Shown: positions 55,962-64,000 of the stretch, one piece after another
Position numbering within the stretch: the stretch's first letter is position 1
Layout: every line of letters begins with the position of its first letter
Source of the DNA: Actinopolymorpha pittospori
GTDB taxonomy: Bacteria; Actinomycetota; Actinomycetes; Propionibacteriales; Actinopolymorphaceae
Direction: 5' to 3'
Length of the DNA stretch: 64,000 bases
NCBI RefSeq assembly: GCF_014873875.1
Contig: NZ_JADBEM010000001.1
Location: forward strand, 4,526,001-4,590,000
Notes under the pieces: model-generated
Told to the model about the DNA's origin: nothing
Seen by the model: only the letters and a program-made list of their open reading frames with translations
The model's database searches: none
Made by a program: the position numbers and the translations under genes

Positions 55962-58900
55962 GTGTTCAGACGCAGGGATCGAGGTCGGGCGGCCTTCGGG
56001 GCGCCGTCCCGGCCCGCCAGAGGAAGGTCGTTGGCGCTCGTCGCCACCGCCTCCCTGGCCATGGTGGCAGGCCTGCTGTCACCAGCCGCGGCGCTCGCCG
56101 CGCCCGAGCCGGTGGCCAAGCCGGCACCAGTCGACAAGGCCGTGCAGAAGAAGCTCGACGCGAAGGGCGCGTCGGACCTGTGGCTGGTCTTTGACGGGAA
56201 GGCGGACCTCACGAAGGCCTCCTCCGTCAAGGACTGGACGGCGCGCGGTGAAGCGGTCGTCAAGGCACTGAAGGAGACCGCGAACAAGAGCCAGGCCGGT
56301 GCCAGAGAGGCGCTGAAGGTGGCCAAGGCCACCTACACGCCGTACTGGATCTCCAACCGGATCCTGGTCCGTAACTCGACCGAGTCGCTCACCCAGAAGC
56401 TCGCCGGGCTGCCCGGTGTCGCACGGGTGACCGAGACCCGGACGTTCCAGGTCCCCAAGCCGATCAAGAAGCCGGCGGGCAAGAGCGTCAACGCCGTCGA
56501 GTGGGGCATCGCCGAGATCAACGCGGACGACGTCTGGAGCCAGTACGGCGTCCGTGGTGAGGGCATCACCGTCGCCAGCATCGACACCGGCGTGCAGTAC
56601 GACCACCCGGCACTCGTCGGGAAGTACCGCGGAAACCAGGGCAACGGCACGTTCGACCACAACTACAACTGGTTCGACCCGTCGAACACCTGCGGCAGCC
56701 CGTCCGTGGCTCCCTGCGACAACGCCGGGCACGGTACCCACACGATGGGGACCATGATCGGCGACGACGCCACCGGCAACCAGATCGGTGTCGCGCCGGG
56801 CGCACGCTGGATCGCGGCCAAGGGTTGTGAGGACCTCGGCTGCTCCGACATGTCCCTGCTGTCCTCGGGGCAGTGGATGCTGGCGCCGACCGACCTGAAC
56901 GGTGACAACCCGCGGCCGGACCTGCGTCCGAACATCGTCAACAACTCCTGGGGCGCGGGCAACCTGTCCGACATCGACCCCTGGTACGACGACATCGTCT
57001 CGGGCTGGACCGCCTCCGGCATCTTCGGTGTCTTCTCCAACGGCAACGAGGGCGAGTTCGGTTGTGACACGACCGGTTCGCCGGCGGACTCCCCGTTCGC
57101 CTACGGTGTCGGCGCGTACAGCCAGAACGGGCAGATCGCGTACTTCTCCAGCCGTGGCCCTGGTGCCAACGGCGAGATCCGCCCGAACATCTCGGCACCT
57201 GGCGACAACATCCGTTCGTCGATCCCGGGTAACGGCTACGGCAACAACAGCGGTACGTCGATGGCCGCTCCCCACGTGTCCGGTTCGGTCGCCCTGATCT
57301 GGTCGGCCGCGCCCGCGCTGGTCGGCGACATCGAGGGCACCCGGACGCTGCTCAACGAGACGGCGCGGGACACCGAAGACCTGACCTGTGGTGGAACGCC
57401 GGAGAACAACAACGTCTGGGGCGAGGGCAAGCTCGACGTCCTGGCCGCGGTCGACGCCGCACCGCGCGGCGACACCGGCGTCCTCACCGGCACCGTCACC
57501 GCCGCGGACGGCGGCACGCCGGTCGCCGGTGCGCGGGTCGAGGTCGAGGGTCCGCTGGAGCGGAGCACCACGACCGGTCCGGACGGCACCTACCGCTTCA
57601 CCCTCTCGACCGGTTCGTACACGATCGACGTCAGTGCCTTCGGGCTCGCGTCGGAGTCCGCGACCGCGACCGTCAGCAAGGACGCCACCACGACGAGAGA
57701 CTTCGCTCTCGACGCGGCGCCGTCGTTCGGGGTGCAGGGCACCGTCGTGGACGCGCGCGGCCAGCCCGTTGTCGGGGTGACCGTGAGTGTGGACGGTACG
57801 CCGATCCCGCCGGCCACGACCGACGCCGAGGGCGCGTACGCCTTCGACTCGGTGCCGGCCGGTAACTACAGCATCACCGTGGCGGGCACGGGCTGTCTGA
57901 CGTCGACGTCCAAGGACGTCGTGGTCGACTCGGCGGAGGTCGTCGACTTCGAGGTCGCCGACCGCACCGACGACTACGGCTACCGCTGTGTGGTGGAGGC
58001 TTCGGAGTACGTCCAGGCCGACGCCAAGCAGGCGATCAGCGGTGACGACGCGTCCGGTGTCGTCAACCTGCCGTTCCCCGTGTACTTCTACGGGAGCGGC
58101 TACAAGCAGCTCAACGCCTCCACGAACGGCCACCTGAGCTTCACCGCGCCGTCGACCAGCTTCGTCAACGGCTCGATCCCGAACGCGACCGCTCCGAACG
58201 CGGCGATCTACGCGTTCTGGGACGACCTCAACATCGACGCGGACGCCGGCATCTACACCAAGACCGTCGGCACGTCGCCGAACCGGTCGTTCATCGTCGA
58301 GTGGCGCAACGCCCAGATCCTCGCCAGCGACAACGCGCGGATCGACGCGGAGATCGTGCTCCACGAGAACGGCGACATCACCCTCGCCTACGGCAACCTC
58401 GACGCGGCCGTCCCCGATGAGCAGGGACTGTCCGCGACCGTGGGTATCGAGAACGCCACCGGCACCGACGGTCTGCAGTACAGCAACGAGGCCGCCGTTC
58501 TCTCCAACGAGAAGTCGGTGCGTTACACCCTGCCGCCGAACGGCTTCGTCACCGGCACGGTGACCAACAAGAACGACGGCGAGCCGGTCGCGGGCGCCAC
58601 GGTCTCCGTCCTCGACGGTGACACGGTCGTCCGCGAGATGAAGACCGGTGCCGACGGTGTGTACGCCGGCCAGGTCTGGGTGGGCTCCTACACCCTGAAG
58701 GCGACCGCCTCCAACTACACCGCGGCGCAGGCGGCCGTGACGGTTGCCGAGGGCCAGACGGTGACGAAGAACTTCGTGCTGAAGACCGCCCGCGCGGAGA
58801 TCGACGCCCCCGAGCTGACCTGGCTGCTGCCGCAGGGCAACAACCAGTCGGCGACGATCACCCTCACCAACACCGGCTCCGCGGCGCTGAAGTTCGAGGC

Positions 58901-60410
58901 GTCCGAGGCTGGTGGCGGCAAGGTCAACGCCCAGGCGGCCAAGGTCTCCAAGACCATGGCGGCCAAGGCCGACCCGAAGGCGCGGACCGCGGCGAGTCGT
59001 TACACCAAGGCCGAGGTGCAGCAGGCGCGTCCGTACGCCGTGGGTGACGTGCTCGACTCCTGGCCGACCCAGGGCGTGAGCGTTGCCTGGGGCGTCGGTT
59101 ACACCGGCTCCAACCTGTGGATCTCCAACCCGGAGGCCATCCAGAACACCGAGTTCACCACGGCCGGTGCACCGACCGGTCGCGCGTGGGGTGCTCCGTG
59201 GTCTGGCACCTGGGCCGGTGACATGGCCTTCGACACCCAGCGTGGCCTGATGTGTCAGGTCGCTGTGGGCGCCGACAACGGCATCCACTGCTGGGACCAG
59301 GCCACCGGCGAGGTGACCTACAGCCTCACCGGCTCGCCGTGGAGTGGTATCTCCCAGCGTGGCCTCGCCTACCGGCCCGACGATGACAGCTTCTACATCG
59401 GCGGCTGGAACGAGGATGTCGTCTACCACGTGGCAGGTCAGTCGGCGGCGGAGCCTGGCGCGCTTCTCGGCCAGTGCTCGATGCCGGGTGCCAGCATCTC
59501 CGGTCTCGCGTACAACACGACCGCGAACGTCTTGTGGGTGACGACGAGCACCGCGACGAACGACATCCACCAGATCAACCCGGACAACTGCGAGATCATC
59601 TCCTCGATGGCGCTGCCGGAGACGGAGGAGTTCGCCGGCGCCGGCGCTGAGCTCGACTCGGCCGGAAACCTGTGGGCGACCTCGCAGCTCAGCAACACCG
59701 CCTACCTGCTGGAGACCGGCGTTCCGCAGTCCTCCGACATCCCGTGGCTCACCGTGAAGCCGGCCAAGGGTTCGGTTGCCGTCGGGGCGTCGAAGGAGAT
59801 CAAGGTCAGCGTGGACACCACTGGCCTGGAGGCCGGTGTCTACCGCGGCACCCTGATCCTCGACACCAGCGACGGTCGGCAGCCGACGGTCCAGCTGCCG
59901 GTGCAGCTGGTCGTGGCGGGCTACTGGAAGGGCGTCAACTCCGGTGGTGCGGCCTACACCGACACGGCGAACCTTCCGTGGGTCGCTGACCAGGCCTACA
60001 AGGCTGGCCAGTTCGGTTGGGTCGGTACTTCCACGGTGAACACGGCGAACGGCACGGTCGACTTCGCCGGCACCGAGGACGACACGCTCTACCGCGACCA
60101 GCGACAGGGCATGGACGCCTACAAGTTCGACCGTCTGCCCGCTGGCAAGTACGAGGTGACGCTCGACTTCGCCGAGATGGCCCGGTCACCCCGGGTCGAC
60201 TGGCGCAGGTTCGACGTCGACGTCAACGGCCAGTACGTCCTGGTCGGCTACGACATCGCCGACGAGGTGGGCGGCCGCCACGCCGACGAGCGTTCGTTCG
60301 TCGTCGACGTTCCGGCCAACGGCAACCTGCAGGTGTCGTTCCACGACCGACGGGGTTACCAGCCCTCCGTGGTCAACGCGATTCGGGTCGTTCACCGTCC
60401 CGACCTGTAG
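55962..60410 (+). CDS. large secreted S8 subtilase with repeated adhesive domains
   Basis: A 1482-residue exported protein. A long signal peptide (SLALVATASLAMVAGLLSPAAALAA) precedes a propeptide and the subtilase domain: D208 in SIDTGVQYDH, H257 in AGHGTHTMG and S433 in GTSMAAPH. Then follow two carboxypeptidase-regulatory (CarboxypepD_reg-like) repeats (GVLTGTVTAADGGTPVAGARV, VQGTVVDARGQPVVGVTV), a nidogen-like region (ASTNGHLSFTAPS...YAFWDDLNID), a third regulatory repeat, a WD/propeller-like stretch, a BACON-like strand region (LTVKPAKGSVAVGASKEIKV) and a malectin-like C-terminus. GTG at 55962 has GAGGAGGGG four nt upstream; the open frame continues upstream without that support. No LPXTG or membrane anchor, so it is probably released. 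Bacillopeptidase F-like. Confidence 0.9.
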   Translation: MFRRRDRGRAAFGAPSRPARGRSLALVATASLAMVAGLLSPAAALAAPEPVAKPAPVDKAVQKKLDAKGASDLWLVFDGKADLTKASSVKDWTARGEAVVKALKETANKSQAGAREALKVAKATYTPYWISNRILVRNSTESLTQKLAGLPGVARVTETRTFQVPKPIKKPAGKSVNAVEWGIAEINADDVWSQYGVRGEGITVASIDTGVQYDHPALVGKYRGNQGNGTFDHNYNWFDPSNTCGSPSVAPCDNAGHGTHTMGTMIGDDATGNQIGVAPGARWIAAKGCEDLGCSDMSLLSSGQWMLAPTDLNGDNPRPDLRPNIVNNSWGAGNLSDIDPWYDDIVSGWTASGIFGVFSNGNEGEFGCDTTGSPADSPFAYGVGAYSQNGQIAYFSSRGPGANGEIRPNISAPGDNIRSSIPGNGYGNNSGTSMAAPHVSGSVALIWSAAPALVGDIEGTRTLLNETARDTEDLTCGGTPENNNVWGEGKLDVLAAVDAAPRGDTGVLTGTVTAADGGTPVAGARVEVEGPLERSTTTGPDGTYRFTLSTGSYTIDVSAFGLASESATATVSKDATTTRDFALDAAPSFGVQGTVVDARGQPVVGVTVSVDGTPIPPATTDAEGAYAFDSVPAGNYSITVAGTGCLTSTSKDVVVDSAEVVDFEVADRTDDYGYRCVVEASEYVQADAKQAISGDDASGVVNLPFPVYFYGSGYKQLNASTNGHLSFTAPSTSFVNGSIPNATAPNAAIYAFWDDLNIDADAGIYTKTVGTSPNRSFIVEWRNAQILASDNARIDAEIVLHENGDITLAYGNLDAAVPDEQGLSATVGIENATGTDGLQYSNEAAVLSNEKSVRYTLPPNGFVTGTVTNKNDGEPVAGATVSVLDGDTVVREMKTGADGVYAGQVWVGSYTLKATASNYTAAQAAVTVAEGQTVTKNFVLKTARAEIDAPELTWLLPQGNNQSATITLTNTGSAALKFEASEAGGGKVNAQAAKVSKTMAAKADPKARTAASRYTKAEVQQARPYAVGDVLDSWPTQGVSVAWGVGYTGSNLWISNPEAIQNTEFTTAGAPTGRAWGAPWSGTWAGDMAFDTQRGLMCQVAVGADNGIHCWDQATGEVTYSLTGSPWSGISQRGLAYRPDDDSFYIGGWNEDVVYHVAGQSAAEPGALLGQCSMPGASISGLAYNTTANVLWVTTSTATNDIHQINPDNCEIISSMALPETEEFAGAGAELDSAGNLWATSQLSNTAYLLETGVPQSSDIPWLTVKPAKGSVAVGASKEIKVSVDTTGLEAGVYRGTLILDTSDGRQPTVQLPVQLVVAGYWKGVNSGGAAYTDTANLPWVADQAYKAGQFGWVGTSTVNTANGTVDFAGTEDDTLYRDQRQGMDAYKFDRLPAGKYEVTLDFAEMARSPRVDWRRFDVDVNGQYVLVGYDIADEVGGRHADERSFVVDVPANGNLQVSFHDRRGYQPSVVNAIRVVHRPDL

Positions 60411-60453
60411 GTGACAGAAAAGCAGTTCCAGAAATAGCGCAGGACAATTAGTT

Positions 60454-60484
60454 GGGGGCGGCGCGGTGAACCCGTGCCGCCCCC
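60454..60484 (+). terminator. hairpin after the subtilase gene
   Basis: GGGGGCGGC and GCCGCCCCC pair around a 13-nt loop 43 nt after the stop. Confidence 0.75.
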
Positions 60485-60611
60485 GACGCGGTCATTTCTC
60501 TCAGACCCAGTTTCAGCGTTGCCGGTAGTCCCAATCCTTAGGGACTAGGGAATCTGGCCGACGCACGCTCTCGCCGTTCAGTCTTGATGAGGACGCGCGG
60601 GGGACTCGAAA

Positions 60612-61502
60612 GTGGTGCTGAGAGTGCGAGATTTTGTCGGGGTCAAGAAGCTGAGTTTTGTCGTCTGCATTGTTGTTGTCGGCTTCTCTTTCATCAGTTG
60701 CGCGCCGCGGACCGAGGGGAACACCCGGCCGGCGCAGACGTCTTCGATGTCGCCGAGTTCGTTGGCGAGGCCGACACCACCGGGTGAGCCTACGCCGCGA
60801 AATCCGGCGCGAGGTGGCGGTGGCTCCTCTCCGGGAGCGCCGGACGACGGGCTCGGCACTCCGGACGACGGTCCGACCTCGGGCACCTATCCCGGTGACA
60901 GCACCACATCGCCGAGCGCGTCGCCGTCGGCCAGCCCGGGCGGGACCGCGTCTCCTGATCCGACGGACGGCCCGAAGGTCCTCTATCTCACCTTCGACGA
61001 CGGGCCGACGAAGTACACGCCGGAGATCCTCGGCGTCCTCGCCAAGCACAACGCGAAGGCGACGTTCTTCCAACTCGGCGAGGAGATCGACCTCTACCCG
61101 CAGTACGCCGCGGACGTTCGCCAGGCGGGCCACACGATCGGCAACCACACCGAGGACCACAAGTCCCTCCCGTCGCTCTCGTCGTCCGACATCCGTGCCG
61201 AGATCAGCGGTGGGCCCTCCTCGAAGTGCCTGCGGCCGCCGTACGGCTCCGTCAACTCCACCTTGCGATCCATCGCCGACGACCTCGGCCTGAAGCTCGT
61301 CCTCTGGGACGTCGACACGCTGGACTGGACCCGTCCCGGAGTCGACAAGATCGAGTCGGCGATCGTGGACAACGCGAAGTCGGGCCGCGTCATCCTGATG
61401 CACGACGGCGGCGGAAACCGTTCACAGACCGTCACGGCGCTCGACCGGGCCCTGACCACACTGTCCGCGCGCGGGTACGTATTCCATTCGCTCGACTGCT
61501 GA
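60612..61502 (+). CDS. polysaccharide deacetylase lipoprotein (NodB domain)
   Basis: A 296-residue exported enzyme of carbohydrate esterase family 4. N-terminal signal ends FSFISC with lipidated C30, then ~90 residues of Ser/Pro/Thr/Gly linker. The NodB domain has the catalytic base pair in TFDDGPT (D129, D130), metal ligands H179 and H183 in GNHTEDHKSL, RPPYGSVN and the C-terminal motif LMHDGGGNRSQTV. It probably removes acetyl groups from peptidoglycan or a secreted glycan. GTG at 60612 (or 60615). Monocistronic, between terminators or gaps. Confidence 0.9.
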   Translation: MVLRVRDFVGVKKLSFVVCIVVVGFSFISCAPRTEGNTRPAQTSSMSPSSLARPTPPGEPTPRNPARGGGGSSPGAPDDGLGTPDDGPTSGTYPGDSTTSPSASPSASPGGTASPDPTDGPKVLYLTFDDGPTKYTPEILGVLAKHNAKATFFQLGEEIDLYPQYAADVRQAGHTIGNHTEDHKSLPSLSSSDIRAEISGGPSSKCLRPPYGSVNSTLRSIADDLGLKLVLWDVDTLDWTRPGVDKIESAIVDNAKSGRVILMHDGGGNRSQTVTALDRALTTLSARGYVFHSLDC

Positions 61503-61710
61503 ATCCACGCAGACGTCCAAGTCCTGAAGCCGCCGGCGGTGACCGCTCCTGGTCACGGCCGGCGGCTCGACTGTCCGCCATTGTGGCCGTTCACTGGGGA
61601 TGATGGCCTTCCGAAACTGGCCGTCCAGTGACGTTTCCAACGCACTTTCGGTCGTGCCAGGCTGCGGAATCCCGATTTCGGGCTTGACCCGCGAGGAAGG
61701 TGCTGTATCG

Positions 61711-63855
61711 ATGGTGAACAGTGACGGCGTCAGCAGGCGTGGCTTCCTGTACGGCTCGGCGGTCGCCGCAGGCTCGCTCATGCTGGCCGCGTGTTCAGGA
61801 AATGAAGGCACCGGCTCGCCCGGTGGGAACGCGGGCAAGGCCACCGGCACGGCCAGCACGGCGAAGGGTTCGGTGGCCAAACCGATCACACCCCCAGCGA
61901 GCTTCCAGGAGGCGCCGTCCCTGAGCGCCCTGGTGAAGTCCGGTGAGCTTCCGGCGGTGGACAAGCGCTTGCCGGCCTCTCCGTACGTCATTCCGCACCG
62001 CTGGGTGGAGTCCGGAAAGTACGGCGGCCGGCTCGGGATGGTGATGGCAGAGAGCTACTCCTCGGCCATCAAGGAGTACATGTACGGCAACTCCTTCCTG
62101 CGCTACCTCAACGACGGTCTCGACATCGGACCCGGCCTGGTCGAGAGCTGGGAGTCCAACGCCGATGCCACGGAATGGACGTTCCATTTCCGCAAGGGCC
62201 TGAAGTGGTCGGACGGGCAGCCGTGGTCGACGGCCGACATCATGTACTGGTGGGACGACATGGTGCAGAACGACGCCTACGTCGGTCTGAACCCACCGGA
62301 CGACGTGCGCTCGGGCCGCGACACCGTGGCGAAGGTGACGGCGCCTGACGAGACCACGCTCACGCTGACGTTCGACGCGCCGGCGCCGATCACTCCGGAG
62401 CGGCTCGCGGCGTGGGTCAACAGCGCGGCCCAGGAAGGCAGCGTCGGGCCGCTGTGGATGATGCCCAAGCACTACATGACGCAGTTCCACCCGAAGTACA
62501 ACAAGCAGATCACGAAGAAGGACTGGTACCTCGAGCACGACAACAAGGGCGACTTCGGCCGGAACACCGCCTGCCCCACGATGACCGGCTGGAAGCTGAA
62601 GTCCTACAGCGAGGGCCGCAGCGTCCTGCTGGAGCGCAACCCTTACTACTACGTCGTCGACAAGGAAGGCAAGCAGCTTCCCTACCTCGACGAGGTCCAG
62701 TTCAACATCGTGGTCGACGACCAGGTCCAGAAGCTGCAGATGCTCGAGGGCAAGGTCGACTACGTTCACGGTGGCCACCACAACCTCGTGCTCAGCGACA
62801 TCTCCGGCTTCAAGCAGGCCGAGTCGCGCACCGGCGTGCGGGTGTTCCTGTGGGACAGCGGGTCCGGCACGGGATCCATCTGCTTCCTGAACTACGACTA
62901 TCCCGAGCCGAAGATGCGGGCCATGATCCGGGAGCCGAAGTTCCGGCAGGCACTGTCCCACGCCATCAACCGGCCCGACGCCCGCAAGGCGATCTACTTC
63001 GAGACCGGTGAGGCGACCACCGGGACGCTCAGCCCCAAGGGCTCGATGTTCACCATCAACGACGAGGCCAAGAAGAAGTACGTCGAATGGCGTGACGCCT
63101 ACGTGAAGTACGACGTGGCCAAGGCGAAGTCGATGCTCGACGAACTCGGTGTCGTCGACAAGAACGGCGACGGGATGCGGGAGCTTCCCGACGGCTCGAA
63201 GCTGGAGATCTTCCTCGACTATCCCGCCGACGCCAGCCAGGAGCACGTCCAGAAGAACAACCACCTCAAGCGCGACTGGGAGGCGGTCGGCATCACCGCC
63301 AAGATCAACCCGGTGCCGCCGGAGGGGTTCGGCGACCGGTGGGGTCGCGGCGAGCTGATGACGACCACCGCCTGGGAGGTGGGCGACAACAGCCCGCTCG
63401 TCTATCCCGGTTGGGTCATCCCGGTCGAGACGGCGCACTGGGCGCCGTTGCACGGCCAGGCCTACCAGCTGCAGACCGGCGACCCGAACAAGCTCAAGCA
63501 GCAGCTGAACGTCTCGCCGTGGAAGCGCACGCCCCCGTGGGTCCTTCCCGAGAAGGACGACCCGATCGACCAGCTGTGGAAGCTGTACGCCCAGGCGAGG
63601 GTCGAGCCGGACAACATGAAGCGGATCGAGCTGATGTGGCAGGTCCAGAAGATCCACATCGACCACGGTCCGTTCTTCTACGGCATCGTCGCCGACTACC
63701 CGCGCATCGTGCTGGTCCGCGACGGGCTGAAGAACGTCCCGCGCCGGGAGAACCTCGCCCTCGGTGGCTGGGTGAACCCCTGGATCCTGCCCTCGCCCGC
63801 GGTCTACGACCCGGAGACGTACTTCTGGGACAACCCCGACGAGCACACCGGCTGA
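61711..63855 (+). CDS. Tat-exported lipoprotein solute-binding protein, paralogue 2
   Basis: A 714-residue family-5 solute-binding protein with SRRGFLYG as twin-arginine motif (8-15) and LAAC lipobox (C28). It aligns closely along its length with the protein at 10178-12310: GLVESWESNADATEWT, KWSDGQPWSTADI, LDELGVVDKNGDGMRELPDG and HWAPLHGQ recur with few changes. ATG at 61711 has GAGGAAGG about 10 nt upstream. No permease or ATPase genes are visible on its 5' side, and only 145 bp remain after it, so whether an importer follows cannot be seen here. Confidence 0.9.
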   Translation: MVNSDGVSRRGFLYGSAVAAGSLMLAACSGNEGTGSPGGNAGKATGTASTAKGSVAKPITPPASFQEAPSLSALVKSGELPAVDKRLPASPYVIPHRWVESGKYGGRLGMVMAESYSSAIKEYMYGNSFLRYLNDGLDIGPGLVESWESNADATEWTFHFRKGLKWSDGQPWSTADIMYWWDDMVQNDAYVGLNPPDDVRSGRDTVAKVTAPDETTLTLTFDAPAPITPERLAAWVNSAAQEGSVGPLWMMPKHYMTQFHPKYNKQITKKDWYLEHDNKGDFGRNTACPTMTGWKLKSYSEGRSVLLERNPYYYVVDKEGKQLPYLDEVQFNIVVDDQVQKLQMLEGKVDYVHGGHHNLVLSDISGFKQAESRTGVRVFLWDSGSGTGSICFLNYDYPEPKMRAMIREPKFRQALSHAINRPDARKAIYFETGEATTGTLSPKGSMFTINDEAKKKYVEWRDAYVKYDVAKAKSMLDELGVVDKNGDGMRELPDGSKLEIFLDYPADASQEHVQKNNHLKRDWEAVGITAKINPVPPEGFGDRWGRGELMTTTAWEVGDNSPLVYPGWVIPVETAHWAPLHGQAYQLQTGDPNKLKQQLNVSPWKRTPPWVLPEKDDPIDQLWKLYAQARVEPDNMKRIELMWQVQKIHIDHGPFFYGIVADYPRIVLVRDGLKNVPRRENLALGGWVNPWILPSPAVYDPETYFWDNPDEHTG

Positions 63856-63869
63856 CCCGCCGGGTCGGA

Positions 63870-63902
63870 CCGGCCCGCGGACCTGCTCGGTCCGCGGGCC
63901 GG
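63870..63902 (+). terminator. 14-bp hairpin after the second solute-binding protein
   Basis: CCGGCCCGCGGACC pairs with GGTCCGCGGGCCGG across a 5-nt loop, 14 nt past the stop. It suggests the gene is transcribed alone. Confidence 0.85.
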
Positions 63903-64000
63903 ACCTGGTCGCGACCTGCCCGCGACCTGGCCGTTCGTGGCGGGATCGGCGTCCGATCGGCCTCCGATCGGCGTCGATCCTGGTGCGATGACCCCCTTCG

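Noticed and set aside
56079..59570. 1163-residue minus-strand frame opposite the subtilase
   Set aside because: It is very long only because the subtilase has strong third-position G/C bias; it is rich in Arg, Gly, Val and His and lacks any domain.
1..64000. tRNA, rRNA, CRISPR array, insertion sequence or phage genes
   Set aside because: I saw no cloverleaf with a conserved T-loop, no regularly spaced repeats, no transposase or integrase motif, and no phage structural genes.

Overview
The window is chromosomal DNA of a very high-GC actinobacterium. Coding regions have strongly G/C-biased third positions, GTG starts are common, several genes look leaderless (TANNNT about 6 nt before the start codon), and the order of core genes (acpS, nnr, alr, tsaE, tsaB, rimI, tsaD, groES, groEL with a His-rich tail, guaB, guaB3, guaA) is the usual actinobacterial one. 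Large Tat-exported lipoprotein solute-binding proteins and the overall layout suggest the Propionibacteriales (something like Actinopolymorpha), but that genus-level guess is inference. I see no tRNA, rRNA, CRISPR array, insertion sequence, prophage or replication origin.

Layout. 0.1-9.9 kb: a DHA2-type drug exporter with a fused winged-helix domain, then cofactor and cell-wall housekeeping (acpS, nnr, a P1-type autoproteolytic peptidase on the minus strand, alr, a membrane-anchored alpha/beta hydrolase) and the t6A tRNA-modification genes (a GNAT-TsaE fusion, tsaB, rimI). 10-13.5 kb: an orphan Tat/lipoprotein peptide/oligosaccharide-type solute-binding protein sits between rimI and tsaD; a possible 22-codon leaderless leader ORF overlaps the tsaD start. 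13.7-19 kb: an accessory block with a formylglycine-generating enzyme, a GNAT, a rhodanese, a two-gene HTH/Clp-N unit behind a perfect 22-bp palindrome, and a GH3 lipoprotein. 19-23.4 kb: ridA and a methyltransferase on the minus strand, then groES-groEL1 under two CIRCE operators. 23.4-31 kb: a SigE-family sigma factor co-transcribed with a membrane-anchored extracytoplasmic protein, an MFS exporter, guaB, guaB3 and an exported PQQ-like propeller protein.

31-44.3 kb: a giant RND exporter divergent from a MarR-ALDH-GMC oxidoreductase operon whose reading frames overlap, then small lipoprotein and acetyltransferase genes and a MacB/LolCDE-like ABC pair. 44.5-48.8 kb: guaA, a zinc alcohol dehydrogenase, a glutathionyl-hydroquinone-reductase homologue and a PNPOx-family protein. 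48.8-53.7 kb: an envelope-stress locus resembling LiaFSR but built around PspC: a stand-alone PspC, a PspC protein with a LiaF-like tail, a PspC-histidine kinase and a LuxR-type response regulator. A 52-bp sequence is exactly duplicated across the kinase stop codon.

53.8-64 kb: a small membrane protein with a hairpin leader, a PIG-L deacetylase (mycothiol-type family), a winged-helix regulator preceded by three ACAT direct repeats at 10/11-bp spacing, a 1482-residue secreted subtilase with several adhesive domains, a polysaccharide deacetylase lipoprotein, and a second orphan Tat solute-binding protein that is a clear paralogue of the one at 10 kb. Most gene blocks end in long perfect hairpins without strong U-tracts, as is usual in actinobacteria.
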